Numbered from the stretch's first letter, positions 36,209-45,591 are shown. The stretch: 64,000 nt of DNA from Streptomyces sp. CNQ-509 (GCF_001011035.1 NZ_CP011492.1:2737501-2801500); one strand, 5' to 3'. Notes: generated by a model from the sequence alone, not told the origin. Made by a program: numbers and translations.

Positions 36209-37417
36209 TCACCCCTGGACCTTCACGGGGCCGTCGAGCTGTTCGATGGTGGCGATCGACGGGCCGCGCCGGGCGGCCACTTCGCGCGCCGCCGCCTCGG
36301 CGTCGCGCAACACCCGTAGCGCGTTGGCCCACAGGAGCCTGGCCAGGTCTTCTTCCGACCAACGGCGGTGCAGCAGCTCGGCGACGAGGTGCGGATAACC
36401 GGCCACGTCGGCGAGATCCTCCGGCGTGAACGGCGTGCCGTCGAAGTCGCCGCCGATACCGATATGGTCGATTCCCGATACTTCGCGCATATGATCCAGA
36501 TGATCCGCCACGGTCGCGGCCGTCGCCTGCGGCCGCGGGTGCGCCTCCTCGAACGCGCGCCGTACGCGGACCGCTTCGTCGTCCGCGCCGAACGGGTCGA
36601 GGCCCCGGGCGGTCATGTGCTCGTCCACCTCCGCGGTCCACTCCACGGCGGCGGGCAGGACGAACTTCGGCACGAACGTGGCCATCGCCACGCCGCCGTT
36701 GGCAGGGAGCATTTCCAGCACATCATCCGGAATGTTGCGCGGATGGTCACACAGAGCGCGGGCGGATGAATGGGAGAAAACGACCGGCGCCTCGGTGACG
36801 CGCAGCGCGTGGCGCATGGTCGAGGGCGCCACGTGGGAGAGGTCGACGAGCATGCCGACCCGGTTCATCTCGCGCACCACCTCCTCGCCGAAGGCGGTGA
36901 GCCCGCCGTGCCGCGGCTCGTCGGTCGCGGAGTCGGCCCAGTCGGTGTTGTCGTTGTGCGTGAGCGTCATGTAGCGCACGCCGAGCCGGCGGAAGGCGCG
37001 GAGGGTGGCGAGCGAGTTGGCGATGGAGTGCCCGCCCTCGGCCCCCATCAGCGAGGCGATCCGCCCGTCGGCCCGCGCCGCCTCCACCTCGTCGGCGGTC
37101 ACGGCGAGCCGCAGCTCCCCGGGATAGCGGTCGACGAGCCGGCGCACCACGTCGATCTGCTCCAGACACGCGCTCACGGCGGCGTCCCCGGCCAGGTCGG
37201 CGCTGACGTACACGGACCAGAACTGCGCCCCCACCCCGCCGGCCCGCAGCCGCGGGAGGTCGGTGTGCAGCCGCGCGCTCTGGTCGACGGCGATGTCGCG
37301 CCGGTCGATGTCGTACGTCACCTGCTCGCGCAGGGCCCAGGGAAGGTCGTTGTGCCCGTCGACGACGGGGTGCGCCCGCAGCACCTCGCGCGCACGCGCG
37401 AGCAGTTCGCCGTTCAT
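36209..37417 (-). CDS. M19 family membrane-type dipeptidase
   Basis: A 402-residue zinc dipeptidase of the renal dipeptidase fold. Metal ligands are visible as [13 protein letters not shown] (His-x-Asp near residue 20), [12 protein letters not shown] (Glu about 123), [12 protein letters not shown] and [20 protein letters not shown], with [11 protein letters not shown] near the end. No signal peptide, so cytosolic here. It may hydrolyse dipeptides, D-Ala-containing wall peptides or other amides. Preceded by GGGAGGAC and by a 16-bp perfect inverted repeat that separates it from purE. Confidence 0.92.
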   Translation of the reverse strand: MNGELLARAREVLRAHPVVDGHNDLPWALREQVTYDIDRRDIAVDQSARLHTDLPRLRAGGVGAQFWSVYVSADLAGDAAVSACLEQIDVVRRLVDRYPGELRLAVTADEVEAARADGRIASLMGAEGGHSIANSLATLRAFRRLGVRYMTLTHNDNTDWADSATDEPRHGGLTAFGEEVVREMNRVGMLVDLSHVAPSTMRHALRVTEAPVVFSHSSARALCDHPRNIPDDVLEMLPANGGVAMATFVPKFVLPAAVEWTAEVDEHMTARGLDPFGADDEAVRVRRAFEEAHPRPQATAATVADHLDHMREVSGIDHIGIGGDFDGTPFTPEDLADVAGYPHLVAELLHRRWSEEDLARLLWANALRVLRDAEAAAREVAARRGPSIATIEQLDGPVKVQG

Positions 37418-37430
37418 GAGGTCGTCCTCC

Positions 37431-37467
37431 CTGCGCGGATAGCGTGGGACACACGCTATCCGCGCAG
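37431..37467. promoter_or_regulatory. 16-bp perfect inverted repeat between purE and dipeptidase
   Basis: CTGCGCGGATAGCGTG (37431-37446), 5-nt loop, CACGCTATCCGCGCAG (37452-37467). The hairpin lies directly before the dipeptidase ribosome site (13 bp from its ATG) and 40 bp after the purE stop. It may terminate purKE transcription, or be a dimeric repressor operator or an mRNA leader structure for the dipeptidase. It lacks the plain G/C block of the other terminators here. Confidence 0.7.
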
Positions 37468-37506
37468 GCTGACAGCCGGACGACCGGGCCCGGATCGGAC
37501 GGTGTG

Positions 37507-38022
37507 TCAGTCCGCGCGGGTGGTCTTGCGGCGGAGGCGGGTGCCCTTTTCGCGGGCCTGGTGGTTCAGGTCCTCCTGGAACGCCGTCATCCGGGCGCGG
37601 AGGTCCTCGTCGTGGGCGGCCAGGATGCGCGCGGCCAGGAGGCCCGCGTTGCGGGCGCCGGCCACGGAGACCGCGGCGACCGGGACGCCCGCGGGCATCT
37701 GGACGATGGAGAGCAGGGAGTCCATGCCGTCGAGGTACTTCAGCGGGACCGGGACGCCGATGACCGGGAGAGGGGTCACGGAGGCGAGCATGCCCGGGAG
37801 GTGGGCGGCGCCGCCGGCGCCGGCGATGAGGGTGCGCAGGCCGCGCGACGCGGCCTCCTCGCCGTAGGCGATCATCTCGCGCGGCATCCGGTGCGCGGAG
37901 ACGACGTCGACCTCGTACGGGACCTCGAACTCGTCGAGGGCCTGCGCCGCCGCCTCCATGACCGGCCAGTCGGAGTCGGAGCCCATGACGATGCCGACCA
38001 GCGGGCCGTTCTCCGCGCTCAT
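37507..38022 (-). CDS. purE: N5-carboxyaminoimidazole ribonucleotide mutase
   Basis: Converts N5-CAIR from PurK to CAIR in purine synthesis. The 171-residue class I PurE has [13 protein letters not shown] (substrate loop), DVVSAHRMP and [15 protein letters not shown], with [14 protein letters not shown]; catalytic Ser and His are present. It follows purK by 7 bp in one operon. A basic C-terminal tail extends slightly beyond E. coli PurE. Confidence 0.96.
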   Translation of the reverse strand: MSAENGPLVGIVMGSDSDWPVMEAAAQALDEFEVPYEVDVVSAHRMPREMIAYGEEAASRGLRTLIAGAGGAAHLPGMLASVTPLPVIGVPVPLKYLDGMDSLLSIVQMPAGVPVAAVSVAGARNAGLLAARILAAHDEDLRARMTAFQEDLNHQAREKGTRLRRKTTRAD

Positions 38023-38029
38023 ACGCTGC

Positions 38030-39181
38030 TCATTCCGTGATCGTCCCCCGCAGGTAGTCGGCGGCGTGGCGGGCGCGGGCGCGCACGTCGGCCAGGTCGT
38101 CGCCGTAGGTGTTGACGTGGCCGACCTTGCGGCCGGGCTTCACGTCCTTGCCGTACATATGGATCTTCAGCCCCGGGTCCCGGGCCATGCAGTGCAGGTA
38201 CGCCGGGTACATGTCGGGGTAGTCGCCGCCGAGGACGTTCGCCATCACCGTCCAGGGCGCGCGCGGGCGCGGGTCGCCCAGCGGCAGGTCGAGCACGGCG
38301 CGCACGTGGTTGGCGAACTGCGAGGTGACGGCGCCGTCCTGGGTCCAGTGGCCGGAGTTGTGCGGGCGCATGGCCAGCTCGTTGACGAGGATCCGGGGCT
38401 CGCCGTCCGGCCCTTCCGCCTCGAACAGCTCCACCGCGAGGTGGCCCACCACGTCCAGCTCCATGGCGATGCGGAGCGCGAGCTGCTGCGTACGCACCGC
38501 GTCCTCCGGCGCCAGCCCGGGAGCCGGGGCGAGGACCGTGTCGCAGACGCCGTCGACCTGGATCGACTCCACCACCGGGTACGCGACCGCCTGGCCGCTC
38601 GGCGAGCGGACGACGTTCGCGGCCAGCTCGCGGCGGAAGCCGACCAGCTCCTCGGCCAGCACCGGCACCCCCGCGCGGAACGGGGGCGCGGCGTCCTCCT
38701 CCGTACGGACGACCCACACGCCCTTGCCGTCGTACCCGCCGCGGACCGTCTTCAGCACGACCGGGAAGCCGCCGCCCTCGCGCGCGAAGCGCGCCACGTC
38801 CGCCGGGTCCGCCACGATCCGGTGCCGCGGGCAGGGGATGCCCAGCTCCGTCAGCCGGGCCCGCATGGCGCCCTTGTCCTGCGCGTACACCAGCGCGTCC
38901 GGGCCCGGCCTGACCGCGACGCCCTCGGCCTGGAGTACCCGCAGATGCTCGGCCGGTACGTGTTCGTGGTCGAACGTGATCACGTCGCAGCCGCGGGCGA
39001 AGTCACGCAGCGTGTCGAGATCGCGGTAATCCCCGACGACCGTGTCGCCCGCCACCAGGGCGGCGGAGTCCGTACGGGTGCCGCTGAGGAGCTTGAACCT
39101 GATGCCGAGGGGGATGCCTGCCTCGTGGGTCATCCGGGCGAGCTGTCCCCCGCCGATCATGCCGACTACCGGGAATGTCAC
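38030..39181 (-). CDS. purK: N5-carboxyaminoimidazole ribonucleotide synthase
   Basis: ATP-grasp enzyme that carboxylates AIR with bicarbonate to N5-CAIR. The 383-residue protein starts [22 protein letters not shown], has the central ATP-grasp [17 protein letters not shown], and the metal-binding [17 protein letters not shown] near residues 260-280. The GTG at 39181 is chosen by alignment; no longer start is plausible because it would overlap the divergent gtrA control region. Confidence 0.95.
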   Translation of the reverse strand: MTFPVVGMIGGGQLARMTHEAGIPLGIRFKLLSGTRTDSAALVAGDTVVGDYRDLDTLRDFARGCDVITFDHEHVPAEHLRVLQAEGVAVRPGPDALVYAQDKGAMRARLTELGIPCPRHRIVADPADVARFAREGGGFPVVLKTVRGGYDGKGVWVVRTEEDAAPPFRAGVPVLAEELVGFRRELAANVVRSPSGQAVAYPVVESIQVDGVCDTVLAPAPGLAPEDAVRTQQLALRIAMELDVVGHLAVELFEAEGPDGEPRILVNELAMRPHNSGHWTQDGAVTSQFANHVRAVLDLPLGDPRPRAPWTVMANVLGGDYPDMYPAYLHCMARDPGLKIHMYGKDVKPGRKVGHVNTYGDDLADVRARARHAADYLRGTITE

Positions 39182-39312
39182 GCGTCCCAGCGTATCGGCC
39201 GCCCGGGCGGAGCCGCCCCCTCCGTCGGCGGGCCCGGTTAGCATGAGGGCTCCGGCCCGCCGGAGAGGACCGGGACCAGGGGAACACCACCGACCATCGG
39301 AGTCTGACGATC

Positions 39313-39918
39313 TTGAAGAGTGCACGGCCCCCGGGGGCAACGCGGCTGCGCCGCCTGAGCCGCGAGGTGGCCGAGTTCGCCGCGGTCGGGGGCATCGGCG
39401 TCCTGGTCAACCTGGCTGTCTTCAACCTCGTGCGGAACTCCACGGAGCTGCCCGTGGTCCGCTGCAGCATGATCGCGACGGCCGTCGCCATCATCTTCAA
39501 CTACATAGGCTTCCGGTACTTCACCTACCGCGACCGGGACAAGACCCGGCCCCCTCGCGAGTTCACCCTGTTCCTGGTCTTCAGCACCGCCGGGCTCGTC
39601 ATCGAGAACGGCCTGCTGTACGTGGCCACGTACGGGTTCGACTGGGACACCCCGCTGCAGAACAACATCTTCAAGTTCCTGGGCATCGGGATGGCGTCGC
39701 TCTTCCGCTTCTGGTCCTACCGGAGCTGGGTGTTCCGTGCGGTGCCCGCGGCGGCCCGGCCCGCCGCCGCGCCCGCGGATGGCGGCGAAGCCGGCGACAT
39801 AGCCGTGGCCCCCGGGGTGCCGATCCCGGGCAGCCGGCGCAAGCCACGGGAGGCCAAGGAGCCCGAAGAGCCGGAGGAGCCCGAGGCGCAGGAAGAGGCG
39901 GTCGCGGCGCGGCGGTAG
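39313..39918 (+). CDS. GtrA family membrane protein
   Basis: A 201-residue protein with four membrane segments (about 20-42, 50-70, 82-104, 118-138) typical of GtrA flippase-like proteins, which help move polyprenyl-linked sugars for wall or O-antigen glycosylation. The motif NYIGFRYFTYRDRDK follows TM2 and FRFWSYRSWVFR ends TM4, as in the family. A charged cytosolic tail (150-201, Glu-rich) follows. It starts at TTG; GGAG lies 10 nt upstream. It diverges from purK. Confidence 0.85.
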   Translation: MKSARPPGATRLRRLSREVAEFAAVGGIGVLVNLAVFNLVRNSTELPVVRCSMIATAVAIIFNYIGFRYFTYRDRDKTRPPREFTLFLVFSTAGLVIENGLLYVATYGFDWDTPLQNNIFKFLGIGMASLFRFWSYRSWVFRAVPAAARPAAAPADGGEAGDIAVAPGVPIPGSRRKPREAKEPEEPEEPEAQEEAVAARR

Positions 39919-40051
39919 CGTTCGCGTCCCGTACGAGCCCTCGCGTCTCGCGTACGCGCCCCCTCCACCCCCGCGAGCCCACGCACGCCCCGTACCCGAG
40001 CCCCCCGCGTGCCCCCCGTATCCGGGCCGGGTGCGTGCCCCGTACGCCCCC

Positions 40052-41293
40052 TCAGTGTTCCTCGTGCTCCCGCGCGAGGAAGAGCGCGAACGTCGTCGGC
40101 TTCTGCTGCACCAGCTCCAGCCGCCCCCCGTCCGCCTCCGCCAGGTCGCGGGCGACCGCCAGCCCCAGACCCGTCGAGTTGCGCCCGCTGACCGTGCGCT
40201 CGAAGACCCGCGAGCCGAGGTCCGCGGGGACGCCGGGACCCTCGTCGGTGACCTCCACGACCACCTGGTTGCCCGTGACCCGGGTGCGCAGCGCGACCGT
40301 CCCCGCGCCGTGCATCATCGCGTTCTCGATCAGCGTCGCGAGCACCTGCGCCACCGCACCCGGCGTGCCCACCGCGCGCAGGTCCTTCTTGCCCGAGCGG
40401 ACGATCGCCCGCCCCTCGCCGCGGTACACGGGCCGCCACTCCTCCAACTGCTGCTTGACGACCTCGTCCAGGTCGAAGCCCGTGCCCGAGCCGGCCTTGG
40501 GGTCCCGGGACTTCGTCAGCAGCCGCTGCACCACGTCCGTCAGCCGCTCCACCTGGGTGAGCGCGACCGCCGCCTCCTCCTTGACCGTCGCCGGATCGTC
40601 GGTGAGCGCGATCTCCTCCAGCCGCATGGACAGCGCGGTGAGCGGCGTACGGAGCTGGTGCGAGGCGTCCGCGGCCAGCCGCCGTTCGGCGGTGAGCATC
40701 CGCGCGATCCGTTCGGCGCTGGCGTCCAGCACGTCGGCGACGCGGTCCAGCTCGGGGACGCCGTAGCGGCGGTGGCGGGTGCGCTGGTCGCCGGAGCCGA
40801 GGCGCTCGGCGGTCTCGGCGAGGTCGGTGAGCGGGGCGGTGAGCCGGTTGGCCTGGCGGACGGCGAGCAGCACGGCGGCACCGACGGCGAGCAGCGCCAC
40901 CGCGAAGATGATCAGCAGGGTCTGGCCCAGCTCGTCGTTGACCCGGTCGCGGGCCTCCATGACCGTGACCCGCTCCCCCCTGCTGCCGGTCTCGGTGGCC
41001 TCGATGACCGAGCCCTCGGGCCGCTCCCCCATCTTGAGCGCCGGCCCGCCCGGCAGCTCCACCTCCGCGTACCGCCCGTCCGTGACCTGCCCGGCGAGCG
41101 CCCGGCGGGTCACCCGCGCGTCGTCGGCGATCTTGCCCTCCACGACGCTGAAGAGCCGGACGGCCTCCGACTGCACCCGGTCGCGCGCGGCTGCCTCGAT
41201 GGTGCGGGTCTCGACGATGACGAGCGAGACGCCGAAGACGGCGATGACGACGAGCACGACCGCGAGGGTGCTGTTGATGAGCCGTCTGCGCAT
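40052..41293 (-). CDS. Sensor histidine kinase (HAMP, HisKA, HATPase)
   Basis: A 413-residue membrane kinase: TM1 about 5-27, an extracellular sensor loop of about 95 residues, TM2 about 126-147, HAMP (148-200), HisKA box DASHQLRTPLTALSMRL (His about 211), and HATPase with N box LIENAMMHGAG, G1 VTDEGPGVP and G2 NSTGLGLAVARDLAEADGG. It phosphorylates the response regulator encoded 27 bp upstream in the same operon. The sensed signal is unknown. Confidence 0.94.
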   Translation of the reverse strand: MRRRLINSTLAVVLVVIAVFGVSLVIVETRTIEAAARDRVQSEAVRLFSVVEGKIADDARVTRRALAGQVTDGRYAEVELPGGPALKMGERPEGSVIEATETGSRGERVTVMEARDRVNDELGQTLLIIFAVALLAVGAAVLLAVRQANRLTAPLTDLAETAERLGSGDQRTRHRRYGVPELDRVADVLDASAERIARMLTAERRLAADASHQLRTPLTALSMRLEEIALTDDPATVKEEAAVALTQVERLTDVVQRLLTKSRDPKAGSGTGFDLDEVVKQQLEEWRPVYRGEGRAIVRSGKKDLRAVGTPGAVAQVLATLIENAMMHGAGTVALRTRVTGNQVVVEVTDEGPGVPADLGSRVFERTVSGRNSTGLGLAVARDLAEADGGRLELVQQKPTTFALFLAREHEEH

Positions 41294-41320
41294 GGCTGCC
41301 GGAGGCCGCGGGCGGCCGGC

Positions 41321-41995
41321 CTAGCTCTTCTCGAAGCGGAAGCCCACGCCGCGGACCGTCGCGATGTAGCGGGGGTTCGCGGCGTCGTCGCCGAGCTTCT
41401 TGCGCAGCCATGAGATGTGCATGTCGAGCGTCTTGGTGGAGGACCACCAGGTGGTGTCCCACACTTCGCGCATCAACTGCTCGCGTGTGACCACCCGGCC
41501 CGCGTCCCGCACCAGCACCCGGAGCAGGTCGAACTCCTTCGCCGTGAGCTGCAGCTCCTCCTCGCCGAGCCAGGCCCGGTGCGAGTCGGTGTCGATGCGT
41601 ACGCCGTGGGTGGCCGGCGGCTGCGCCTCGGTGGAGCCGCGGCGCAGCAGGGCCCGGACCCTGGCGAGCAGTTCGGCGAGGCGGAAGGGCTTGGTGACGT
41701 AGTCGTCGGCGCCCGCGTCGAGGCCGACGACGGTGTCCACCTCGTCCGCGCGGGCGGTGAGTACCAGCACGGGGAAGCCGTGCCCGTCGGCGCGCAGTCG
41801 CCGGCACACCTCCAGGCCGTCCATGCCCGGCAGGCCCAGGTCGAGCACGAGGAGGTCGACGCCGCCGCGGAGCCCGGCACCGAGCGCAGTGGGACCGTCT
41901 TCCCGTACCTCCACCTCGTAGCCCTCCCGGCGCAGCGCGCGGGCAAGCGGTTCCGAGATGGCCGCGTCGTCCTCGGCCAGCAGTACTCGGGTCAT
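41321..41995 (-). CDS. OmpR-family response regulator
   Basis: A 224-residue regulator. Receiver (1-115): LLAEDDAAISEPLARAL acidic pair, phospho-acceptor Asp in LLVLDLGLPGMDGLE (about 52), Thr/Lys switch VLTARAD and YVTKPF. Winged-helix DNA-binding domain (about 130-222) ends VRGVGFRFEKS. It is the first gene of the pair with the histidine kinase; targets unknown. Confidence 0.95.
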   Translation of the reverse strand: MTRVLLAEDDAAISEPLARALRREGYEVEVREDGPTALGAGLRGGVDLLVLDLGLPGMDGLEVCRRLRADGHGFPVLVLTARADEVDTVVGLDAGADDYVTKPFRLAELLARVRALLRRGSTEAQPPATHGVRIDTDSHRAWLGEEELQLTAKEFDLLRVLVRDAGRVVTREQLMREVWDTTWWSSTKTLDMHISWLRKKLGDDAANPRYIATVRGVGFRFEKS

Positions 41996-42198
41996 GGTGC
42001 GATGGTAGACCTCCGGTCACCGGGAGTGGGCCGGTGGCGTCGGGTTCTCTCACCTCCCGGCACGCGGTCGAACATCCCGGCGGTGCCCGTGCGCCGGTTC
42101 GCGCCGTCCGCCTGATCGCGGTCCCCGGATCGCGGCGCGCGGGGTTTCCGGCGACCATGAGGGCACCGGGCCGGCCGGTCCGCGGGGAGGCGGGTGCG

Positions 42199-43152
42199 AT
42201 GGCTGCGGTACGGGTCCGGTGGCGGCGGCTCGTGACCGCGGTGCTGGGGACCGCCGCGGCGCTGACGGCGGTGGTGCCGCCGCCGGCCGGGACCGTGCCC
42301 CCGGAGCGGCTTGCGGAGCGGACGGCGGAGCAGCGGCCCGGCGCAGACGGGGCGCTCAGGCGCAGCGTCGAGGCGTACGGGGAGCATCCGCGGCAGCGCG
42401 TCACCGTCCACTGGCAGCCGCGGCGGGCGCTTCGCGGCGGGCTCGTCGTGGTGCACGGGGGGTACTGGTCGTACGACACCGACTGGGAGGAGTGGGCGCG
42501 GGCCTTCGCCCGGCGCGGCTACGCGGTCTTCGACGCCGGCTACCGCCTCACCCCCGAGGTGCCGTGGCCGGCGCAGCGGGACGACGTGACGGCGGCGCTG
42601 CGGTGGGTGCGGCACAACGCCGCGGGGTACGCCGTGGATCCGGCGCGGGTGGCGGTGCTGGGCTCGTCGGCGGGCGGGCAGCTCGCCGTCGCGGCGGCCG
42701 TGTACGGGGCGGGGGCCGCGCACAGCGCCGGGGTGGTGGCGCTGTCGCCGGTGGCGTCGCCGTACCGGGCCTGGCTGGACGGCGGGGCGCCGGGGGCGAC
42801 GGCGGCGGAGCGGCGGCTGCGGGCGAGCGCGGAGCGGCTGGCGGGGTGCGCGCCGGACGGCACGCCGTCCCTGTCGGCGGACCCGTCGTGCCGGCGGGCG
42901 TGGTGGTCGCTGGACCCGCGGAGCATGGCGTCCGGTCCGGACGACGCCCCGATGCTGCTGCTGCACTCGGCGCACGACTTCGTGCCCGCGTACCACTCGG
43001 AAGAGGTGGCGGCGGCGGAGCGGGCGCAGGGGATGCCTGCGGACGACGTACGGGTGCGGGTGGTGCCGGGCAGCGCGCACGGGATGCGGCTGCTGACGGA
43101 GGCCGGGGTGGTCGGGGAGATCGAGGGGTGGCTGCGGGCGCGGATCGGGTAG
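42199..43152 (+). CDS. Secreted alpha/beta hydrolase (HSL-like esterase)
   Basis: A 317-residue exported serine hydrolase. Signal peptide about 1-35. It has the HSL-type oxyanion motif VVVHGGYWSYD, nucleophile elbow VLGSSAGGQLAVAA (Ser about 166), Asp in SAHDFVPAYHS and His in GSAHGMRLL. The active site is complete. Two Cys pairs may form disulfides. ATG at 42199 follows GGGAGG; earlier starts at 42157 and 42034 are less likely. Substrate unknown (short-chain esters probable). Confidence 0.85.
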   Translation: MAAVRVRWRRLVTAVLGTAAALTAVVPPPAGTVPPERLAERTAEQRPGADGALRRSVEAYGEHPRQRVTVHWQPRRALRGGLVVVHGGYWSYDTDWEEWARAFARRGYAVFDAGYRLTPEVPWPAQRDDVTAALRWVRHNAAGYAVDPARVAVLGSSAGGQLAVAAAVYGAGAAHSAGVVALSPVASPYRAWLDGGAPGATAAERRLRASAERLAGCAPDGTPSLSADPSCRRAWWSLDPRSMASGPDDAPMLLLHSAHDFVPAYHSEEVAAAERAQGMPADDVRVRVVPGSAHGMRLLTEAGVVGEIEGWLRARIG

Positions 43153-43225
43153 GCGTACGCACCGGGCGGGGGCGTACGACGATCGGCTCGTACGACGTGC
43201 GGCGGGCGGGGCCCGTACGACGGCC

Positions 43226-43762
43226 CTAGAGCGGCGCGGAGAGCTCCGCCCACACCGTCTTGCCCACCACTCCCGGCTCCCGCTGCACGCCCCAGTCGAG
43301 GCAGAGCCGCTGCACGATGAACATCCCGTGCCCGCCCGGCCTGCTGGCGCGGTGCGGGGTGCGGGGCTCGGGCGTGCCGGTGCCGGAGTCGCTGACCTCC
43401 AGCCTCAGCACCTTCCCCGCCGTGCGCAGCCGCAGTTCGTCCGGGCCGCCGCCGTGCAGGCAGGCGTTGGTGACCAGTTCCGAGACGACGAGCAGGACGT
43501 CCTCCGCGGCCGCGCGCTGCTCCGCGTTGACCGCGGGCAGCCAGCCCCAGTCCTCCAGGGCCCGGCGGGCGAAGTCGCGGGCGCGGGGCACCATGCCGCT
43601 GGCGCCGACGAGCCGCAGCCGGCGGACCTGTCCCGCGGGGGCGGGCTCGCCGGCCGGATCGGCCGCGGCGGCGCCGCCGTCGGGGCGCGCGGGCGCGGCG
43701 GCGCCGCTGCCGGCCTCGCCCTCGGGCGGCAGCGCGCCCGGCGGCAACGACCTGAAGCTCAT
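43226..43762 (-). CDS. RsbW-like anti-sigma / ATP-binding protein
   Basis: A 178-residue GHKL ATPase of the serine-kinase anti-sigma type. Ala/Pro/Glu-rich N-terminus (1-60), then the kinase fold: VSELVTNACLHGGGPDELRL (N box), VSDSGTGTPEP (G1) and RPGGHGMFIVQRLCLDWG (G2). Such proteins bind a sigma factor and phosphorylate a STAS antagonist. The antagonist gene lies 200 bp upstream in the same direction and a SigB/F-type sigma gene diverges beyond it, forming a likely partner-switch. Confidence 0.85.
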   Translation of the reverse strand: MSFRSLPPGALPPEGEAGSGAAAPARPDGGAAAADPAGEPAPAGQVRRLRLVGASGMVPRARDFARRALEDWGWLPAVNAEQRAAAEDVLLVVSELVTNACLHGGGPDELRLRTAGKVLRLEVSDSGTGTPEPRTPHRASRPGGHGMFIVQRLCLDWGVQREPGVVGKTVWAELSAPL

Positions 43763-43902
43763 CGCCTCACGACACCCCCTTCACGCAACCGCACGCCCGC
43801 TCGCGCACCCGTCCGCGCATTCGTGCCCTTCCTGCCCGTTCCAGAAGTTTCGCCTGGGCTTCTGCCCTACGAGATCGCGGAAACACCCCTGAGTTTCCCC
43901 GG

Positions 43903-43923
43903 GTCACTGTGACGCGCATCACC
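43903..43923. promoter_or_regulatory. Crp-like palindrome upstream of the RsbW-like gene
   Basis: TGTGA-CGCGCA-TCACC (43908-43923) matches the Crp form TGTGA-N6-TCACA except at the last base; an overlapping GTCAC-T-GTGAC repeat lies at 43903-43913. It sits about 145 bp upstream of the RsbW-like start. It does not fit the stricter GTG-N6-GNCAC. Confidence 0.35.
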
Positions 43924-43962
43924 TGACGCACCGGCCCCACCCGGCATCCGGCGACCGGGAGG

Positions 43963-44331
43963 TCACTCCACGAGGGCGGACTCCAGGGTGTCGTGCAGCC
44001 GGAAGACCGCCTCCGCACCCGTGATCTCGAAGACTCTGGCCACCACCGGCCGCAGCCCCGCGAGGTGCACGGCTCCGCCGTCGGCCTCCGCTTTCAGGCG
44101 GGCGCCGAGGAGCACGTTCAGCCCTGTCGAGTCGCAGAACTCCAGACGCGAGCAGTCGAGTACGAGCCGGCTGCGGCCGCCGGCGATACAGCGCTCCAGC
44201 GGCTCCCGCAGTACCTCGGCCGTGTGGTAATCGAGTTCACCCGCAGGTGTGAGGACGGCGCTCCCGCCATGCACCCGCACGTCGACGTGCAGTCGGCCGC
44301 GGCTCGGGCTTCCGGCGGTTCCGGCGTCCAT
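43963..44331 (-). CDS. STAS-domain anti-sigma factor antagonist
   Basis: A 122-residue RsbV/SpoIIAA-like protein. The STAS fold begins LHVDVRVHGGSAVLTPAGELDYHTAE and contains the phospho-acceptor Ser in RLEFCDSTGLNVLLGA (about residue 67). Unphosphorylated antagonists capture the anti-sigma kinase and free the sigma factor. ATG at 44331 with AGGAG 9 nt upstream. It diverges from the sigma gene with a 246-bp control region. Confidence 0.9.
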   Translation of the reverse strand: MDAGTAGSPSRGRLHVDVRVHGGSAVLTPAGELDYHTAEVLREPLERCIAGGRSRLVLDCSRLEFCDSTGLNVLLGARLKAEADGGAVHLAGLRPVVARVFEITGAEAVFRLHDTLESALVE

Positions 44332-44398
44332 GCGCGCTTGTCTCCTGACCCTCGGGCTGTCGTGCGATGCAGGTCCGACCCTACGCCTTTGGTCACAT

Positions 44399-44413
44399 GT
44401 TCGGCACCCGAAC
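44399..44413. promoter_or_regulatory. GTTCGG-CAC-CCGAAC inverted repeat between STAS and sigma genes
   Basis: A perfect 6-bp inverted repeat with a 3-nt centre in the AT-richer middle of the divergent region, 68 bp from the STAS start and 165 bp from the sigma start. Possible operator shared by both genes. Confidence 0.35.
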
Positions 44414-44577
44414 AGCCAACATAATAGGGCAAATATGGACACCTGATTCTTGCACCGGAGGAGAGAAGCGGGTAGGGCTAGAAGCACTCACCACACGTGG
44501 CCTTGGGAGGCGCCGCAGACCACAAGCGGACAAGAACTGGCATCGGCAGCCGCATTGCCGAGAACGATGGAGGACAA

Positions 44578-45591
44578 ATGTCAACCCGGCTCGACGCCGC
44601 GGCGAGCACGCCGCCGGCACGACCCCACGCCGAGCGCGGCAACGACCACACTGAGCACCACGGCGCGGACACCGTCGTCTCCCGTGGCGGCCCCGGCGGC
44701 GAGGACGCCGCCGACCAGGCCACCGAGGACACCGCGAGCATCGCGAACGCCGCGGACGCCGCCGGCACGGCGGCGTCGTTCACGGGGAGCATCGACGAGC
44801 TGGAGGGCATCGCCTTCGACGAGGTCGCCCCCGCGGACGCGCGGGCCATGTCGAAGACCCTCTTCGACCGGCTCGGCACCCTCGAAGAGGGCACCCACGA
44901 GTACTCGTACGTGCGCAACACCCTGATCGAACTCAACCTGGCGCTGGTGAAGTTCGCCGCCTCCCGGTTCCGCTCGCGCAGCGAGCCGATGGAGGACATC
45001 ATCCAGGTCGGCACGATCGGGCTCATCAAGGCGATCGACCGCTTCGAGCCCGCCCGCGGGGTGGAGTTCCCCACCTTCGCGATGCCGACGATCATCGGCG
45101 AGATCAAGCGCTTCTTCCGCGACACCTCCTGGTCCGTACGCGTCCCGCGGCGGCTGCAGGAGCTGCGCCTCGACCTGGCGAAGGCGGGCGACGAGCTGGC
45201 ACAGCAGCTCGACCGCGCCCCCACGGTCGACGAGCTGGCCGAGCGGCTGGCCATCGGCAGGGACGAGGTCGTCGAGGGCATGGCCGCCTCGAACGCCTAC
45301 ACCGCCAGCTCGCTGGACGCGCAGCCCGAGGAGGACGACTCCGAGAGCACCCTCGCCGACCGCATCGGCTACGAGGACCACGGCCTGGAGGGCATCGAGT
45401 ACGTCGAGTCCCTCAAGCCGCTGATAGCGGAGCTGACGCCGCGCGACCGGAAGATCCTCTCGCTGCGCTTCGTGGCCAACATGACCCAGTCGGAGATCGG
45501 CGAGGAGCTGGGCATCTCGCAGATGCACGTCTCCCGGCTGCTGTCGCGGACGCTGGTGCGGCTGCGCAAGGGGCTGATGGTCGAGGAGTGA
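44578..45591 (+). CDS. RNA polymerase sigma factor, SigB/SigF/SigG group
   Basis: A 337-residue stress/development sigma factor. The first 75 residues are a disordered Ala/Asp/His-rich extension; region 2 (LIELNLALVKFAASRFRSR, EDIIQVGTIGLIKAIDRFEPARG), region 3 (DTSWSVRVPRRLQELRLDL) and region 4 (LTPRDRKILSLRFVANMTQSEIGEELGISQMHVSRLL, described here in pieces) are complete, and there is no region 1.1. ATG at 44578 with GGAGGAC upstream. Flanking STAS and RsbW-like genes suggest it is held by an anti-sigma kinase. Not assigned to a named Streptomyces sigma. Confidence 0.93.
   Translation: MSTRLDAAASTPPARPHAERGNDHTEHHGADTVVSRGGPGGEDAADQATEDTASIANAADAAGTAASFTGSIDELEGIAFDEVAPADARAMSKTLFDRLGTLEEGTHEYSYVRNTLIELNLALVKFAASRFRSRSEPMEDIIQVGTIGLIKAIDRFEPARGVEFPTFAMPTIIGEIKRFFRDTSWSVRVPRRLQELRLDLAKAGDELAQQLDRAPTVDELAERLAIGRDEVVEGMAASNAYTASSLDAQPEEDDSESTLADRIGYEDHGLEGIEYVESLKPLIAELTPRDRKILSLRFVANMTQSEIGEELGISQMHVSRLLSRTLVRLRKGLMVEE

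Noticed and set aside
38030..39340. A longer purK start at 39340
   Set aside because: It adds 53 residues without family similarity and overlaps the divergent gtrA region; the GTG at 39181 fits PurK.
39919..40051. Repeated CCGTAC/GCCCCGTAC units between gtrA and the histidine kinase
   Set aside because: Short, imperfect GC-rich motifs of the kind common in streptomycete spacers; no consistent unit length.
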